A stretch of DNA of 64,000 bases from Rhodobacterales bacterium HKCCE2091 (GCA_015689685.1 WVSL01000018.1:22129-86128), one strand, 5' to 3'; positions 1-9,347 are shown, counted from the stretch's first letter. Made by a program: numbers and translations. The notes: generated by a model from the sequence alone, not told the origin.

Positions 1-14
1 GCTTCATGCGCGTT

Positions 15-43
15 TTGTCCATGAATTCCCCGAAATTGTCCAT
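15..43. promoter_or_regulatory. Direct repeat upstream of the ribose-type operon (possible operator)
   Basis: The octamer TTGTCCAT occurs at 15-22 and again at 36-43, so the two copies start 21 bp apart, about two helical turns. They lie about 100 bp ahead of the first gene of the sugar operon. Repeats on the same face of the helix suit a cooperative regulator or activator. No regulator gene is visible, because the window begins here. This is a visual pattern only. Confidence 0.3.
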
Positions 44-140
44 TCAATCCGGCGCGGCCACGGCGCATCCTCGTTCCCGAGGAGAGGGACTGGGCACGGC
101 ATCCCGCCGACCGGGACCAACTGAGGGAGGAGCGAACGGA

Positions 141-908
141 ATGCTGATTCCGACGAAATCCGAGATGCGCGCCTACGAGGTCGACGGGTACTTCGTCCGC
201 GAGGGCTTCCTGTCGCCGTCGGAGGTCGAGGACTTCCGCGGCAACGCGCGGCGCAAGCTCGAGGCCGAAAGCGCCGCCGGCGAGGTGATGGAGAAGGGCG
301 ACAAGTCCGGCAACAAGACGCTCCTGAAGATGTGGAACACCGCCGGCGACGACAAGTTCGGCATGCTGGCGCGCGACGAGCGCATGGTGCGGATGTCCGA
401 GGCGCTTCTGGGCGAGGACATCTACCTCTACAGCCACAAGATGACGATGAAGCAGCCGCGCGAGGGCGGCGCCTGGGAATGGCACCAGGACTTCGCCTAC
501 TGGTACAACAACGGCTGCCTGTCGCCGGACATGCTGTCGATCTTCATCTCGCTCGACGCGTCGACGAAGGCCAACGGCTGCCTCCAGGTGCTGAAGGGCA
601 GCCACGCGCTCGGCCGGATCGACCACGTGCGCGAGGACGGCCAGACCAACGTGAACATGGAATACCTCGCCGAGGCCGAGAAGCGGTTCGAACACGTCTA
701 CGTCGAGATGGCGCCGGGCGACGCGCTGGTGTTCCACGGCAACCTCCTGCACCGGTCGGACGCGAACAACTCCGACAGCTACCGGTGGGGCTACATCTGT
801 TCCTACAACACCGTGGCGAACGCGCCGTTCAAGCGGACGCGGGACTACGGCAACTACGAGGAACTGCGAACCGTGCCGGCCGGAAGCTTCATGTCGGCGG
901 CCGAATGA
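141..908 (+). CDS. Phytanoyl-CoA dioxygenase (PhyH) family oxygenase
   Basis: This is a probable Fe(II)/2-oxoglutarate-dependent oxygenase of about 255 aa. The cupin metal site is visible: H115 and D117 in WEWHQDF, and distal H204 in LLHRSD, followed by R215, which would bind 2-oxoglutarate. The ATG at 141 was chosen because GGGAGG precedes it at about 10 nt and because the family fold begins right after it; the open frame extends further upstream without family similarity. The stop overlaps the next gene by 4 nt (ATGA), so it is coupled to a sugar ABC permease. That implies a role in oxidising the imported compound or a derivative. The substrate cannot be read from the sequence. Confidence 0.85.
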   Translation: MLIPTKSEMRAYEVDGYFVREGFLSPSEVEDFRGNARRKLEAESAAGEVMEKGDKSGNKTLLKMWNTAGDDKFGMLARDERMVRMSEALLGEDIYLYSHKMTMKQPREGGAWEWHQDFAYWYNNGCLSPDMLSIFISLDASTKANGCLQVLKGSHALGRIDHVREDGQTNVNMEYLAEAEKRFEHVYVEMAPGDALVFHGNLLHRSDANNSDSYRWGYICSYNTVANAPFKRTRDYGNYEELRTVPAGSFMSAAE

Positions 909-1942
909 GCGACAGGACGGAACCGGGCGGCGTGGCCGCCCGACCCGTCGGGCGCACGAGCGTTCCGATGGTTCGACGGCTGTTCGGCGCGACCGAGACC
1001 GGCGTGTTCCTCGCGCTGGTCGTGATGTGCGCGTTTCTTGCCTTTGCGACCGAAAGCTTCCTGACCACCGGCAACCTGCTGAACGTGGGGCGGCAGGTCT
1101 CGCTGCTCGGGATCATGGCCGTGGGGATGACCTTCGTGCTGATCTCGGGCGAGATCGACCTGTCCGTGGGATCGACCTACGCGCTTGCGGGGCTCGGCAC
1201 CGGGATGCTGATCGTGATGGGCTACGGCCTGCCGGTCGCGCTGGTGGCGGGGCTGCTGATCGGTGCCGGGATCGGCGTCATCAACGGGCTCCTGTCGACC
1301 TACGGGCGGCTGCCGTCACTGATCGCCACGCTCGGGATGCTGTCGATCGTGCGCGGCACGGCGCTGCTGGTGACCGACGGCCAGCCGGTGACGGTGAACG
1401 AGCGCAACGGCGCCGACCCGGTCACGCTCGAATGGTTCGAGGCGATGGGGCAGGCTCGGCTCTTCGACATCGTTCCGATGCAACTGGTGTTCTTCGTGCT
1501 GGTCGCCGCTGTCGGCTGGTTCGTCCTGTCGCGCACCGCCTTCGGCTTCCGCGCCTTCGCGGTCGGCGGAAGCGCGAGGGCGGCGCAGGTCTCGGGCATC
1601 CACGCCGAGACCGTCAAGATCACCGCCTTCGTCATCATGGGCGTGCTGGCGGCTCTCGCGGGCATCCTGTCGATGGCCTTCCTGCCGAGCGGGCAGGCGG
1701 GGCGCACGGGTCTCGGGCTGGAACTCGACGTGATCGCGGCGGTCGTGGTCGGCGGCGCTTCGCTGTCTGGCGGGGTCGGGACGGTGCTCGGGACCGTGCT
1801 CGGCGTGCTCATCATCGGCGTCCTGCGCAACGGGCTCGTGCTGATGGGCGTGTCCCCGTTCATGCAGGAAGTGATGATCGGCCTCGTCATCATCGTGGCG
1901 GTGGCGATCGACAAGTGGAGCACGCGACGAAGAACCCACTGA
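905..1942 (+). CDS. Sugar ABC transporter permease, RbsC-like
   Basis: This inner-membrane permease of 345 aa belongs to the ribose/xylose/galactose (BPD_transp_2) family. It has about ten hydrophobic helices, the conserved GEIDLSVGS segment near residue 85, and a glycine-rich VVVGGASLSGGVGTVLGT stretch near the C-terminus, both typical of RbsC. The start ATG at 905 overlaps the stop of the dioxygenase gene. It would pair with the binding protein and the double ATPase that follow. Length is normal for the family. Ribose or a related pentose is the best guess, because rbsD and a ribokinase-like gene lie in the same operon. Confidence 0.9.
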   Translation: MSDRTEPGGVAARPVGRTSVPMVRRLFGATETGVFLALVVMCAFLAFATESFLTTGNLLNVGRQVSLLGIMAVGMTFVLISGEIDLSVGSTYALAGLGTGMLIVMGYGLPVALVAGLLIGAGIGVINGLLSTYGRLPSLIATLGMLSIVRGTALLVTDGQPVTVNERNGADPVTLEWFEAMGQARLFDIVPMQLVFFVLVAAVGWFVLSRTAFGFRAFAVGGSARAAQVSGIHAETVKITAFVIMGVLAALAGILSMAFLPSGQAGRTGLGLELDVIAAVVVGGASLSGGVGTVLGTVLGVLIIGVLRNGLVLMGVSPFMQEVMIGLVIIVAVAIDKWSTRRRTH

Positions 1943-1996
1943 CGAACCAACCGGCTTGAGGAGGCCGGGCAACCAACACCCAGGGAGGAAACATAG

Positions 1997-2968
1997 ATGA
2001 ACTTCGTAACGCAGACCGCGGCCATCGCCGCACTGGCCCTCGCGCCCTTCGCGGCCGGGGCCGAACCGCATTCGGTCTCGGATTTCGAGCTCGCGCCGCG
2101 CATCGCGGACCGGGTCGCCTCGGGCGAGCCGCTCAACATCGTGGTCAGCTACCACGACGTGTCGAACGAGTTCGCGCCCTTCGTCCGCGCGGGCGTCGAA
2201 CGCGCCGACGAGGAGCTGAACGTGGATGCGCGATTCATCGGCCCCGTGGGCGCCGATGCCGACGCGCAGATCTCCGAGATCGAGACGCTGATCGACCAGA
2301 TGGACGGGCTCGCGATTTCCTCGGTCTCCACCGACGCGCTGTCGCCGCTGATCGACCGCGTGATCGAGGCCGGGATCCCGGTCATCAGCTACAACACCGA
2401 CAACCCCGACAGCGCGCGGCTCGTGTTCGCGGGGCAGGATCTCGTCCAGTCGGGACGCGAGGCCGGGCAGCTGATGGGCGACGTGCTCGGCGGCGAGGGC
2501 CGGGTCATCATCACCACGCTCGACGCCGCCGCCCAGTGGTCGCTCGACCGCGAGAGCGGCGCGCGCGAGGCGCTGGAAGCCTTCCCGGGCATCGAGGTCG
2601 TCCGCACGCTGAACACCGGCACCGACCCGCAGGAGATCTACGCCGCGATCGAGAACGCGATGCTGGCCGATCCCGGCATCACCGGCATCCTGTCGCTCGA
2701 ATGCTGCTCGACCCCGGCGGCGGGCGAATGGGTCGATCGCAACGGCCGCGCGGGCGAGGTGAAGATCGTGGGCTTCGACCTGCTCGACACCACCGTCGAT
2801 CTCGTGTCCGAGGGCGTGATCCAGGCCACCATCGACCAGGCGCCGTCGCGCCAGGGCTTCGAGGCGGTGAACCTCCTGGTGCAGTTCCTGAACGGCGAGA
2901 CCATCGACGATCTCGACACCGGGGTCGGCATCTACACGCCCGAGAACATCGGCGAGGTCATGCAGTGA
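1997..2968 (+). CDS. Periplasmic sugar-binding protein of the ABC transporter, RbsB-like
   Basis: This substrate-binding protein of 323 aa belongs to the Peripla_BP_4 family. It has an N-terminal signal peptide of about 22 residues with a hydrophobic core rich in Ala and Leu. The mature part shows the expected elements of type I periplasmic sugar-binding proteins: NTDNPDSARLVFAGQD in the middle and GFDLLDTTVDLV near the end of the second lobe. A strong ribosome-binding site (GGGAGGAAA) precedes the ATG at 1997. The stop overlaps the GTG of the ATPase gene by 4 nt. It captures the sugar in the periplasm for the RbsC/RbsA-like proteins. Confidence 0.9.
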   Translation: MNFVTQTAAIAALALAPFAAGAEPHSVSDFELAPRIADRVASGEPLNIVVSYHDVSNEFAPFVRAGVERADEELNVDARFIGPVGADADAQISEIETLIDQMDGLAISSVSTDALSPLIDRVIEAGIPVISYNTDNPDSARLVFAGQDLVQSGREAGQLMGDVLGGEGRVIITTLDAAAQWSLDRESGAREALEAFPGIEVVRTLNTGTDPQEIYAAIENAMLADPGITGILSLECCSTPAAGEWVDRNGRAGEVKIVGFDLLDTTVDLVSEGVIQATIDQAPSRQGFEAVNLLVQFLNGETIDDLDTGVGIYTPENIGEVMQ

Positions 2969-4518
2969 CCGAAGCGACGCCGCGGGGGGACACCCCCGCG
3001 GCCACCGTGCTGACGCTGCGCAACGTCACCAAGCGCTTTCCCGGCGTCGTGGCGATGGACGACGTGTCGATCGATTTCCGCCCCGGCGAGGTCCACGCGG
3101 TCATCGGCGAGAACGGCGCCGGCAAGAGCACGATGATGAACGTGCTGGCGGGCGTGTTGCAGGCCGACGCGGGCACGATCGAGATGGACGGGGCCACGGT
3201 CCGGTTTCCGAGCCCTTTGGCGAGCCAGGCGGCCGGGATCGGGATCGTGTTCCAGGAACTGTCGCTCTGCCCGAACCTGACCGTGGGGGAGAACGTGCTC
3301 CTGCCCGCGCTCGGCCGGCGCCCGCCGGTGTCCTACCTTGCCTCGAAACGCGCGGGGCGTGCCGCGGCGCCCGCGCTGGCGCGACTCGGCATGTCCGACC
3401 TCGACCCCGAAACGCCGGTCGCGCGCCTGTCGGTGGCGCAGCAGCAGCTGGTAGAGATCGCCCGCGCGATCAGCCGCGACGTGCGCATCCTCGTCCTCGA
3501 CGAGCCCAATTCCGCGCTCTCGCCCCGCGAAAGCGCGCGCCTGTTCGACGTGGTCCGCCAGCTGTCGCGCGAGGGCGTGACGGTGATCTACGTCAGCCAC
3601 CACCTCGACGAGGTTCTGGACCTCGCCGACCGGGTCAGCGTGATGCGCGACGGCCGGCTGGTCGCGACCCGCGACCGGGGCGAGGGTCTCGACGTCGACT
3701 GGATGGTCGCCAAGATGGTCGGCCGGGCGATGGACACGGCGACGCCCTACGCGCTGTCGGCCGAGGCCCGGCGGCAACTGGGCGAAACCGCGCTGGAGGT
3801 GCGCGTCCTGTCGGTTCCGGGCGCGATCCGCGAGGCGACCTTCACGCTCCATTCGGGCGAGATCCTCGGCGTCGCGGGCCTGCCCGACAGCGGCAAGGAC
3901 GTCCTGGCCGAGGCGATCTTCGGCATCGTGCCGCGCCAGGGCACGGTCGAGATCGGCGGCATCCGCCTGGCCCCCGGCCGCCCGACCCATTCGATCAATG
4001 CCGGCATGTCCTTCATCCCGGCCGACCGGCGCGGGGCAGGCGCGCTCCTGTCGATGAGCGTCGAGCAGAACGTCGTCGCCGCGGCCCTGAAGCGCTTCGC
4101 CCCCGGCGGGCTCCTGCGCCGCCGCCGCATCCGCAGCGCGGCCGAGGATTACGTCCGCCGTCTCGACGCCCGCATCGCCCGGCTCGGGCAGGCCATCGCG
4201 ACCCTGTCGGGCGGCAACCAGCAGAAGATCATCCTCGCCCGCGGTCTCGTGACCGGCCCCCGCGTGCTGATGCTGCACGAGCCGACTCGGGGCATCGACG
4301 TGGGCGCGAAGGCCGAGATCTACGCGATCCTGCGGGAACTGGCGGCCGACGGCATGGCGATCCTGATGATCTCGTCCGAACTGCCGGAACTGGTGATGAA
4401 CGCGGGCCGCGTGATGGTGATGGCCAACCGCGTCGTGACGGGTACCCTGTCGGGCGAGGAAATCACCGAAGAGGCGGTGATGTCGCTCGCCACCAGGGCC
4501 GAGCCGCGCGCCGCGTGA
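2965..4518 (+). CDS. Sugar ABC transporter double ATPase, RbsA-like
   Basis: This is an ATPase of 517 aa with two tandem nucleotide-binding domains, as in RbsA/MglA. The first has a standard Walker A (GENGAGKST), the signature-like LSVAQQQ and Walker B ILVLDEPNSALS. The second has a degenerate Walker A (GLPDSGKD, with Asp where Ser/Thr is expected), a perfect LSGGNQQK signature and LMLHEPTRGIDVG. A degenerate second P-loop is usual in this family. The GTG at 2965 overlaps the stop of the binding-protein gene. It energises import through the upstream permease. Confidence 0.92.
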   Translation: MTEATPRGDTPAATVLTLRNVTKRFPGVVAMDDVSIDFRPGEVHAVIGENGAGKSTMMNVLAGVLQADAGTIEMDGATVRFPSPLASQAAGIGIVFQELSLCPNLTVGENVLLPALGRRPPVSYLASKRAGRAAAPALARLGMSDLDPETPVARLSVAQQQLVEIARAISRDVRILVLDEPNSALSPRESARLFDVVRQLSREGVTVIYVSHHLDEVLDLADRVSVMRDGRLVATRDRGEGLDVDWMVAKMVGRAMDTATPYALSAEARRQLGETALEVRVLSVPGAIREATFTLHSGEILGVAGLPDSGKDVLAEAIFGIVPRQGTVEIGGIRLAPGRPTHSINAGMSFIPADRRGAGALLSMSVEQNVVAAALKRFAPGGLLRRRRIRSAAEDYVRRLDARIARLGQAIATLSGGNQQKIILARGLVTGPRVLMLHEPTRGIDVGAKAEIYAILRELAADGMAILMISSELPELVMNAGRVMVMANRVVTGTLSGEEITEEAVMSLATRAEPRAA

Positions 4519-4534
4519 GGGAGGACAGACGGAC

Positions 4535-5473
4535 ATGACCCGCATCACAGTGGTCGGCAGCTTCGCCGTGGGGCTGACCATCCGCACAGACACAATGCCG
4601 GTCTTCGGCGAAACCATCCTCGGCCGCGACTTCGACTTCGGGCCGGGCGGCAAGGGGTCGAACCAGGCGGTCGCGGTGGCGCGGCTCGGTGCCGATTCCG
4701 CGCTGGTGACCTGCCTCGGCCAGGATGCGCTGGCGTCGGTGGCGATCGACCTCTACGCCGAGGAAGGCGTCGACACGACGCATGTTCACCAGCGCACGGA
4801 GCGCGCGACCGGCGCGGGCCTGATCGTGCTGAACGCCGAGGGGCAGAACTTCATCATCCTCGACATGGGCGCGAACGAACTGATGGACGCGGCGTTCGTC
4901 GACACCGCCGCCGACCGCATCGCCGCCAGCGACATCGTGATGTCCGTGCTGGAAATCCCGACCGCGGCCGCGGAACGCGCCATGACGCTCGGCCGGCAGG
5001 CGGGCGCGCAGACGATCCTGAACCCGGCCCCGGCCCGCGCCGTGCCCGACAGCCTGTTCGCGAACGTCGATTACCTGACGCCCAACGAAAGCGAGCTGCG
5101 CATCCTGCTGGGCCTGAAGCCCGACGATCCCTCCGGCACCCGCGATCTCGCCCGCGCGCTCCGGACGCGGGGCGTGGGCACCGTGATCGTCACGATGGGT
5201 GAGAACGGGGCGCTGGTGCTGAACGACGACAACGACACCGTGGTGCCGACCCGGCGCGTGGGCGTCGTCGACACGACCGGAGCGGGGGATGCCTTCAACG
5301 CGGGCTTCGCGGTCGCGCTCGGCGACGGCAAGCCGCTTCTGGATGCCGTCGCCTGGGGTGCAGCGGCGGGGGCGCAGGCCTGCACCCGGCTCGGCGTGGT
5401 GCCGTCGCTCGGAACAAGGGAAGAGGTCGAGGCGATGCTCGCCGCCGGCCGCAACATCGGAGAACATGCATGA
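4535..5473 (+). CDS. rbsK: PfkB-family carbohydrate kinase, ribokinase-like
   Basis: This cytoplasmic sugar kinase of 312 aa would phosphorylate the imported sugar with ATP. Both PfkB signatures are visible: GGKGSNQAVAVARLG near residue 35 and DTTGAGDAFNAGF near residue 250, which holds the catalytic Asp. GGGAGGA precedes the ATG. The stop overlaps rbsD by 4 nt. Ribokinase is favoured because it is coupled to an RbsD-type pyranase, but PfkB members are promiscuous and the PhyH and PanB-like partners suggest the real substrate may be an unusual pentose. Confidence 0.85.
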   Translation: MTRITVVGSFAVGLTIRTDTMPVFGETILGRDFDFGPGGKGSNQAVAVARLGADSALVTCLGQDALASVAIDLYAEEGVDTTHVHQRTERATGAGLIVLNAEGQNFIILDMGANELMDAAFVDTAADRIAASDIVMSVLEIPTAAAERAMTLGRQAGAQTILNPAPARAVPDSLFANVDYLTPNESELRILLGLKPDDPSGTRDLARALRTRGVGTVIVTMGENGALVLNDDNDTVVPTRRVGVVDTTGAGDAFNAGFAVALGDGKPLLDAVAWGAAAGAQACTRLGVVPSLGTREEVEAMLAAGRNIGEHA

Positions 5474-5925
5474 AACGCGGCGCAATCCTGAACGCGGAGC
5501 TGAACCAGGCCATTGCCGAGATGGGGCATGGCGACCTGATGATCGTCTGCGACGCGGGCTTCCCGATCCCATCGGATTGCTGGCGGATCGACCTCGCGAT
5601 CACGAAGGACTTGCCGGACCTCAAGACCGTGCTCGGCCTGATCGCGGGCGATTTCATCGCCGAGAAGGTGGGCTATGCCGACACGCTTCCGAACCACAAC
5701 CCGGAGCTCGAGAAGACCGTGAAGGGCCTGTTCCCGGACGCGGAGGCCAGCATGCACGCCCACGAGACGATCCTGGGCGAGATGGCGGCCTCGGCCAAGG
5801 TGATCGTGCGCACCGGCGCCTTCGATCCCTGGGGCAACATCCTGCTCTGGTCCGGTGTCGACGTGCCGAAATGGTTCGACAAGCCGGGTGTCGTGGCGCC
5901 CGACTACTACGCCGACAAGCTCTGA
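5470..5925 (+). CDS. rbsD: D-ribose pyranase RbsD/FucU family
   Basis: This 151-aa protein belongs to the RbsD/FucU mutarotase family, which interconverts pyranose and furanose forms so that the kinase can act on the sugar. The start (MKRGAILNAEL), the conserved GHGDLMIVCDAGFPIP with catalytic His20, and the C-terminal region (VRTGAFDPWGNILL) match the family. Length is normal. It is translationally coupled to the kinase through ATGA. It acts in the cytosol as part of the same uptake and phosphorylation route. Confidence 0.92.
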   Translation: MKRGAILNAELNQAIAEMGHGDLMIVCDAGFPIPSDCWRIDLAITKDLPDLKTVLGLIAGDFIAEKVGYADTLPNHNPELEKTVKGLFPDAEASMHAHETILGEMAASAKVIVRTGAFDPWGNILLWSGVDVPKWFDKPGVVAPDYYADKL

Positions 5926-5929
5926 GCCG

Positions 5930-6763
5930 ATGGCGGACCGCATCTTCGACTGGGGCGCGCGGCCGGCGGAGCGGCTGGCGACCGTCGCCTCGCTGAAGGC
6001 GGCGAAGGGGCGGTACGGGGCCTTCGCGCAGGTCACCGCCGACACGGCCGAAACCGCCGCCGCCGCCGAGGCCGCGGGGGTCGAGATGGTGGTCTGCCGC
6101 GCGCGGAACGTGACGGCGGTCCGGCAGGGGTCGTCCCACGTCTTCGTCACCGCGGCGCTCGGCTTCGCCGAGGCGATCAGCGCCGACGAGGTCCTCCGCA
6201 CCGCCCTGACCGCTCTGACCGACGGCGCGGACGCGGTCATCACCGCGCGCAGGCTCGACCTGGTGGAGATGCTGGCAGCCGAGGAGGTTCCGGTGATGGG
6301 TCATCTCGGATTCGTCCCGCGCAAGTCGACGCATGTGGGCCGGGTCCGCACGGTCGGGCGCACCCCCGACGAGGCCGAGGCGCTCTGGCACCGTTTCCGC
6401 CGTCTGGAAGACGCGGGCGCCTTCGCGGTGGAATGCGAGCTGATCGTCGCGCCACTGATGACGGAGATCAGCCGCCGCAGCGGACTCGTCACCGTCTCGC
6501 TCGGATCCGGGCCCGGGGCCGAGGTGCAGTTCCTGTTCACCGAGGACATCTGCGGCGAAAGCGCCCGCCTGCCGCGCCATGCCCGCGCCTGGGCCGATCT
6601 CGCGGCGATGCAGGCGAAGATGGACGCGATGCGCCGCGAGGCGCTCGGACGGTTCCGCGGCGAGGTCGAGGCGCGGAGCTTTCCGGCGCCGGGCGAGATG
6701 TCCGACCTGCCGGAAGCCCAGATCGCGGCGATCCGGCAGCGGCTCGACGAGGCGGGGGTCTGA
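5930..6763 (+). CDS. Divergent ketopantoate hydroxymethyltransferase (PanB)-like protein
   Basis: This 277-aa protein has the PanB/PEP-mutase TIM-barrel outline. The segment VPVMGHLGFVPRKSTHVG corresponds to the conserved PanB region PVMGHIGLTPQ, and FAVECELI matches the region of the catalytic Glu. The regions where canonical PanB carries its Mg2+-binding acidic residues (DSLGM, DLPF and KIEGG) do not show those residues here, so true ketopantoate synthesis looks unlikely. It begins 4 nt after rbsD and ends the operon, so an aldolase or lyase step on the sugar-derived product is a reasonable inference. The start ATG at 5930 is the first in this position relative to rbsD. Confidence 0.7.
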   Translation: MADRIFDWGARPAERLATVASLKAAKGRYGAFAQVTADTAETAAAAEAAGVEMVVCRARNVTAVRQGSSHVFVTAALGFAEAISADEVLRTALTALTDGADAVITARRLDLVEMLAAEEVPVMGHLGFVPRKSTHVGRVRTVGRTPDEAEALWHRFRRLEDAGAFAVECELIVAPLMTEISRRSGLVTVSLGSGPGAEVQFLFTEDICGESARLPRHARAWADLAAMQAKMDAMRREALGRFRGEVEARSFPAPGEMSDLPEAQIAAIRQRLDEAGV

Positions 6764-6898
6764 AACGCCGACCGTTCCGGGGCGGTGGACAGGTCGCATA
6801 GACGCGTCACGGCGGACCGGCATGACTTCCGGGATCGAGGCCGCCACGGGCGAGCAGCGCCGGCACACCGATCCCAGTGCGTCGGGTGATCCCGATCC

Positions 6899-9343
6899 CT
6901 ATTCGTCCCCTTCCCGGGGGCTATCATCCGCGACCGTCGCTTCCAGCTTCGAGATCCGCGCCTCGGTGATGCCGACCGCGTTCGGGACGTCGGTGTCGGA
7001 CCAGTCCCGTTCCAGCGCCGCGTCGAGCGGGAACGCGTTGGCGCCTTTCAGCCCGCCGAGTTCCGACCAACCGACCGGCACCGCCACCGGTGCGCCGGGG
7101 CGGGCGCGGAGGGAGAAGGGGGCGATGGCCGTCGCGCCGCGTTCGTTCCTCAGCCAGTCGACGAAGATCCGGCCGGTTCGCTTCTTCTTCGACATGGTGG
7201 CGGTGAACCGTTCCGGCTCCGTGTCGGCGAGGTGGGTCGCGAAGACGCGGGCATAGAGCTTCACCGTGTCCCACCCCGCCGTCCGCCGCAGCGGGACGAC
7301 GACGTGGACGCCCTTGCCGCCCGTCACCAGCGGCCACGACGGCAGGTCGAGCGCCGCCAGCCGGTCGCGGATGTCCACCGCTGCGGACACGACGGCGTCG
7401 AAGCCGAGATCCTCGTCGGGGTCGAGGTCGAACACCATCCGGTCGGGGCGCTCCAGGCGGTCCGTCCGCGACCCCCAGATGTGGAACTCCAGCGTTCCCA
7501 TCTGGGCCGCGCCGACGAGACCGGCGGCGCTGTCGATCGTCATGTAGTCGGCGGTGTCGCCATCGGATTCGGTGATCCCGACCGTCTTGACCGCGTCGGG
7601 GAATCCCTTGCCCGCGTGCTTCTGGAAGAACCGCTCGCCCTCCAGCCCCTCGGGCAGCCGCAGGAGCGACACCGGCCGGTCGGCGGCGGTCTGAAGAATG
7701 CGGTCGGCCATCGCCTCGTAGTATTCCGCCACCTGACGCTTGGTGATCTTCGCGTCGGGATAGACCATGCGGCCGGGGTGGCTGACGCCGATACCGGCGA
7801 TCTCGATACGGTCGTCCGCCATCCTGTCCCCCTCGATCCTGACGGTGCGGGCGGGCTTGTCCTCCCGCAGGCCGACGAAGACGGCGTGGCGCAGCCGGCC
7901 GTCGGCGGTCATCTCCGCGTAGCGTATCTCGGCCACGAGCTTCGGGGTGATCCATTTCACGCCGCGCGCCTCGTCATCCGGCACTTCGGCGGGCGGGGTC
8001 TTGCGGGACAGGGGCGCCATCGCCGCGCGCAACTCCTCCATCGTCTCGCCGTCGAAGCCGGTGCCGATCTTGCCGACATAGACCATCCCGTCCGCGCCCT
8101 CCGCGCCGAGCGCGAGGGAGGCGAAGGGGCGGCCGCGCTTGTCACTCTTCTGCCAGCCGAGGATCACGAACTCGTCCCGCCGTTCGCACTTCACCTTCAG
8201 CCAGGCCCGGCTGCGGCGGCCGCGATAGGGCGCGTCGATGCGCTTGGAGATGATGCCTTCGCCCCCGGCGCCGCAGATCGTGCCGAGCGCCACGCCGGCG
8301 TCGCCGGGGATGACCGGCGAAAGCTCCACCAGCCCGAGCGGCGGGGCGGGGCGGAGCACGCTTTCGAGGACCTCCCGCCGCTCCGACAGCGGTTTCGCGG
8401 TCAGGTCCGTGCCGTCGAGGTTCAGGAGGTCGAAGGCGTAGTATCGGAACGGCCCGCCCGCCTTGATCGCCTTCTGCAGGTCGGAAAAGCCCTGCAACCC
8501 AGCCCCGGCCACGATCTCCCCGTCGATCAGCGCGGAGTTGCAGTCGAGCGGGGCGAAGCCGGGCAGGAGCGTTTCGAATCGGTCGGTCCAGTCGTGGCCG
8601 TTGCGGGTGAAGATCCGCGGCCCGCCCTTGCCGAGCGCGACGAGCCCCCGGTAGCCGTCGAACTTGACCTCGTGCCACCAGCCATCGCCCTCCGGGACCT
8701 CGTCCTCCAGCGTCGCGAGCTGCGCGGCGCGGAACTTCGGCCGGGATCCGTCGTGGTCCGACGGCACCGGCGCGGCGTCCTTCCCGATCTCGGCCAGCGT
8801 GCGGTTCGTCGCGGCGCTGCGGGTATAGCGCGCGACCGGGTCGCGGCGGCCCGCGGCCTCGTCCTCCTCCTTCATCAGAAGCCAGTTTTCCCGGCCCTTG
8901 TCGCCCGGCTTGCGCCCCTGCATCCGCACCAGGTGCCAGCCGCCGGTCAGCCGCTGGCCATGCAGGCGGAAGAGCAGGTGACCCTTCTTCAGCCCCTTTT
9001 CGACCGGGTCGACAGGCTGCCAGTGGCCGATGTCGAACAGCATCACGGTCCCGGCGCCGTAATTGCCTTCGGGGATCGTGCCCTCGAAGCCGAGGTAGCT
9101 CAGCGGGTGGTCCTCTGTCCGGACCGCGAGGCGCTTGTCGTCGGGCCGGAGGGACGGGCCGCGGGTCACGGCCCAACTCAGCAGCACGCCATCCCATTCC
9201 AGCCGCAGGTCGAAATGGGTCCGGGTCGCGTCGTGCTTCTGCACCGAGTAGCGCAGGGCGAGGTCGGAGGGCCGCCCGGTGTCGCGCGGCTCAGGCGTGG
9301 CGTCGAAGTCGCGCCGTTCGAGGTATCGGTCGAGCCGCCCCAC
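6899..9343 (-). CDS. ligD: Multifunctional ATP-dependent DNA ligase LigD (PE-LIG-POL)
   Basis: This 814-aa protein is a bacterial non-homologous end-joining ligase. The order is 3'-phosphoesterase (about 25-160, with HFDLRLEWDG), ligase (about 205-500) and primase/polymerase (about 520-814). The adenylation lysine is K227 in EVKFDG, with DGEIVA near 275, EGIISKR near 363 and WLKVKC near 382. The polymerase metal site is FDLDPDE at 638-644. All three domains look intact. It lies 4 nt downstream of ku on the same strand. It repairs double-strand breaks together with Ku, typically in stationary phase. Confidence 0.95.
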   Translation of the reverse strand: MGRLDRYLERRDFDATPEPRDTGRPSDLALRYSVQKHDATRTHFDLRLEWDGVLLSWAVTRGPSLRPDDKRLAVRTEDHPLSYLGFEGTIPEGNYGAGTVMLFDIGHWQPVDPVEKGLKKGHLLFRLHGQRLTGGWHLVRMQGRKPGDKGRENWLLMKEEDEAAGRRDPVARYTRSAATNRTLAEIGKDAAPVPSDHDGSRPKFRAAQLATLEDEVPEGDGWWHEVKFDGYRGLVALGKGGPRIFTRNGHDWTDRFETLLPGFAPLDCNSALIDGEIVAGAGLQGFSDLQKAIKAGGPFRYYAFDLLNLDGTDLTAKPLSERREVLESVLRPAPPLGLVELSPVIPGDAGVALGTICGAGGEGIISKRIDAPYRGRRSRAWLKVKCERRDEFVILGWQKSDKRGRPFASLALGAEGADGMVYVGKIGTGFDGETMEELRAAMAPLSRKTPPAEVPDDEARGVKWITPKLVAEIRYAEMTADGRLRHAVFVGLREDKPARTVRIEGDRMADDRIEIAGIGVSHPGRMVYPDAKITKRQVAEYYEAMADRILQTAADRPVSLLRLPEGLEGERFFQKHAGKGFPDAVKTVGITESDGDTADYMTIDSAAGLVGAAQMGTLEFHIWGSRTDRLERPDRMVFDLDPDEDLGFDAVVSAAVDIRDRLAALDLPSWPLVTGGKGVHVVVPLRRTAGWDTVKLYARVFATHLADTEPERFTATMSKKKRTGRIFVDWLRNERGATAIAPFSLRARPGAPVAVPVGWSELGGLKGANAFPLDAALERDWSDTDVPNAVGITEARISKLEATVADDSPREGDE

Positions 9344-9347
9344 GGGC

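Noticed and set aside
2932..4653. 573-codon minus-strand frame over the RbsA-like gene
   Set aside because: Antisense shadow; the RbsA motifs on the plus strand are decisive.
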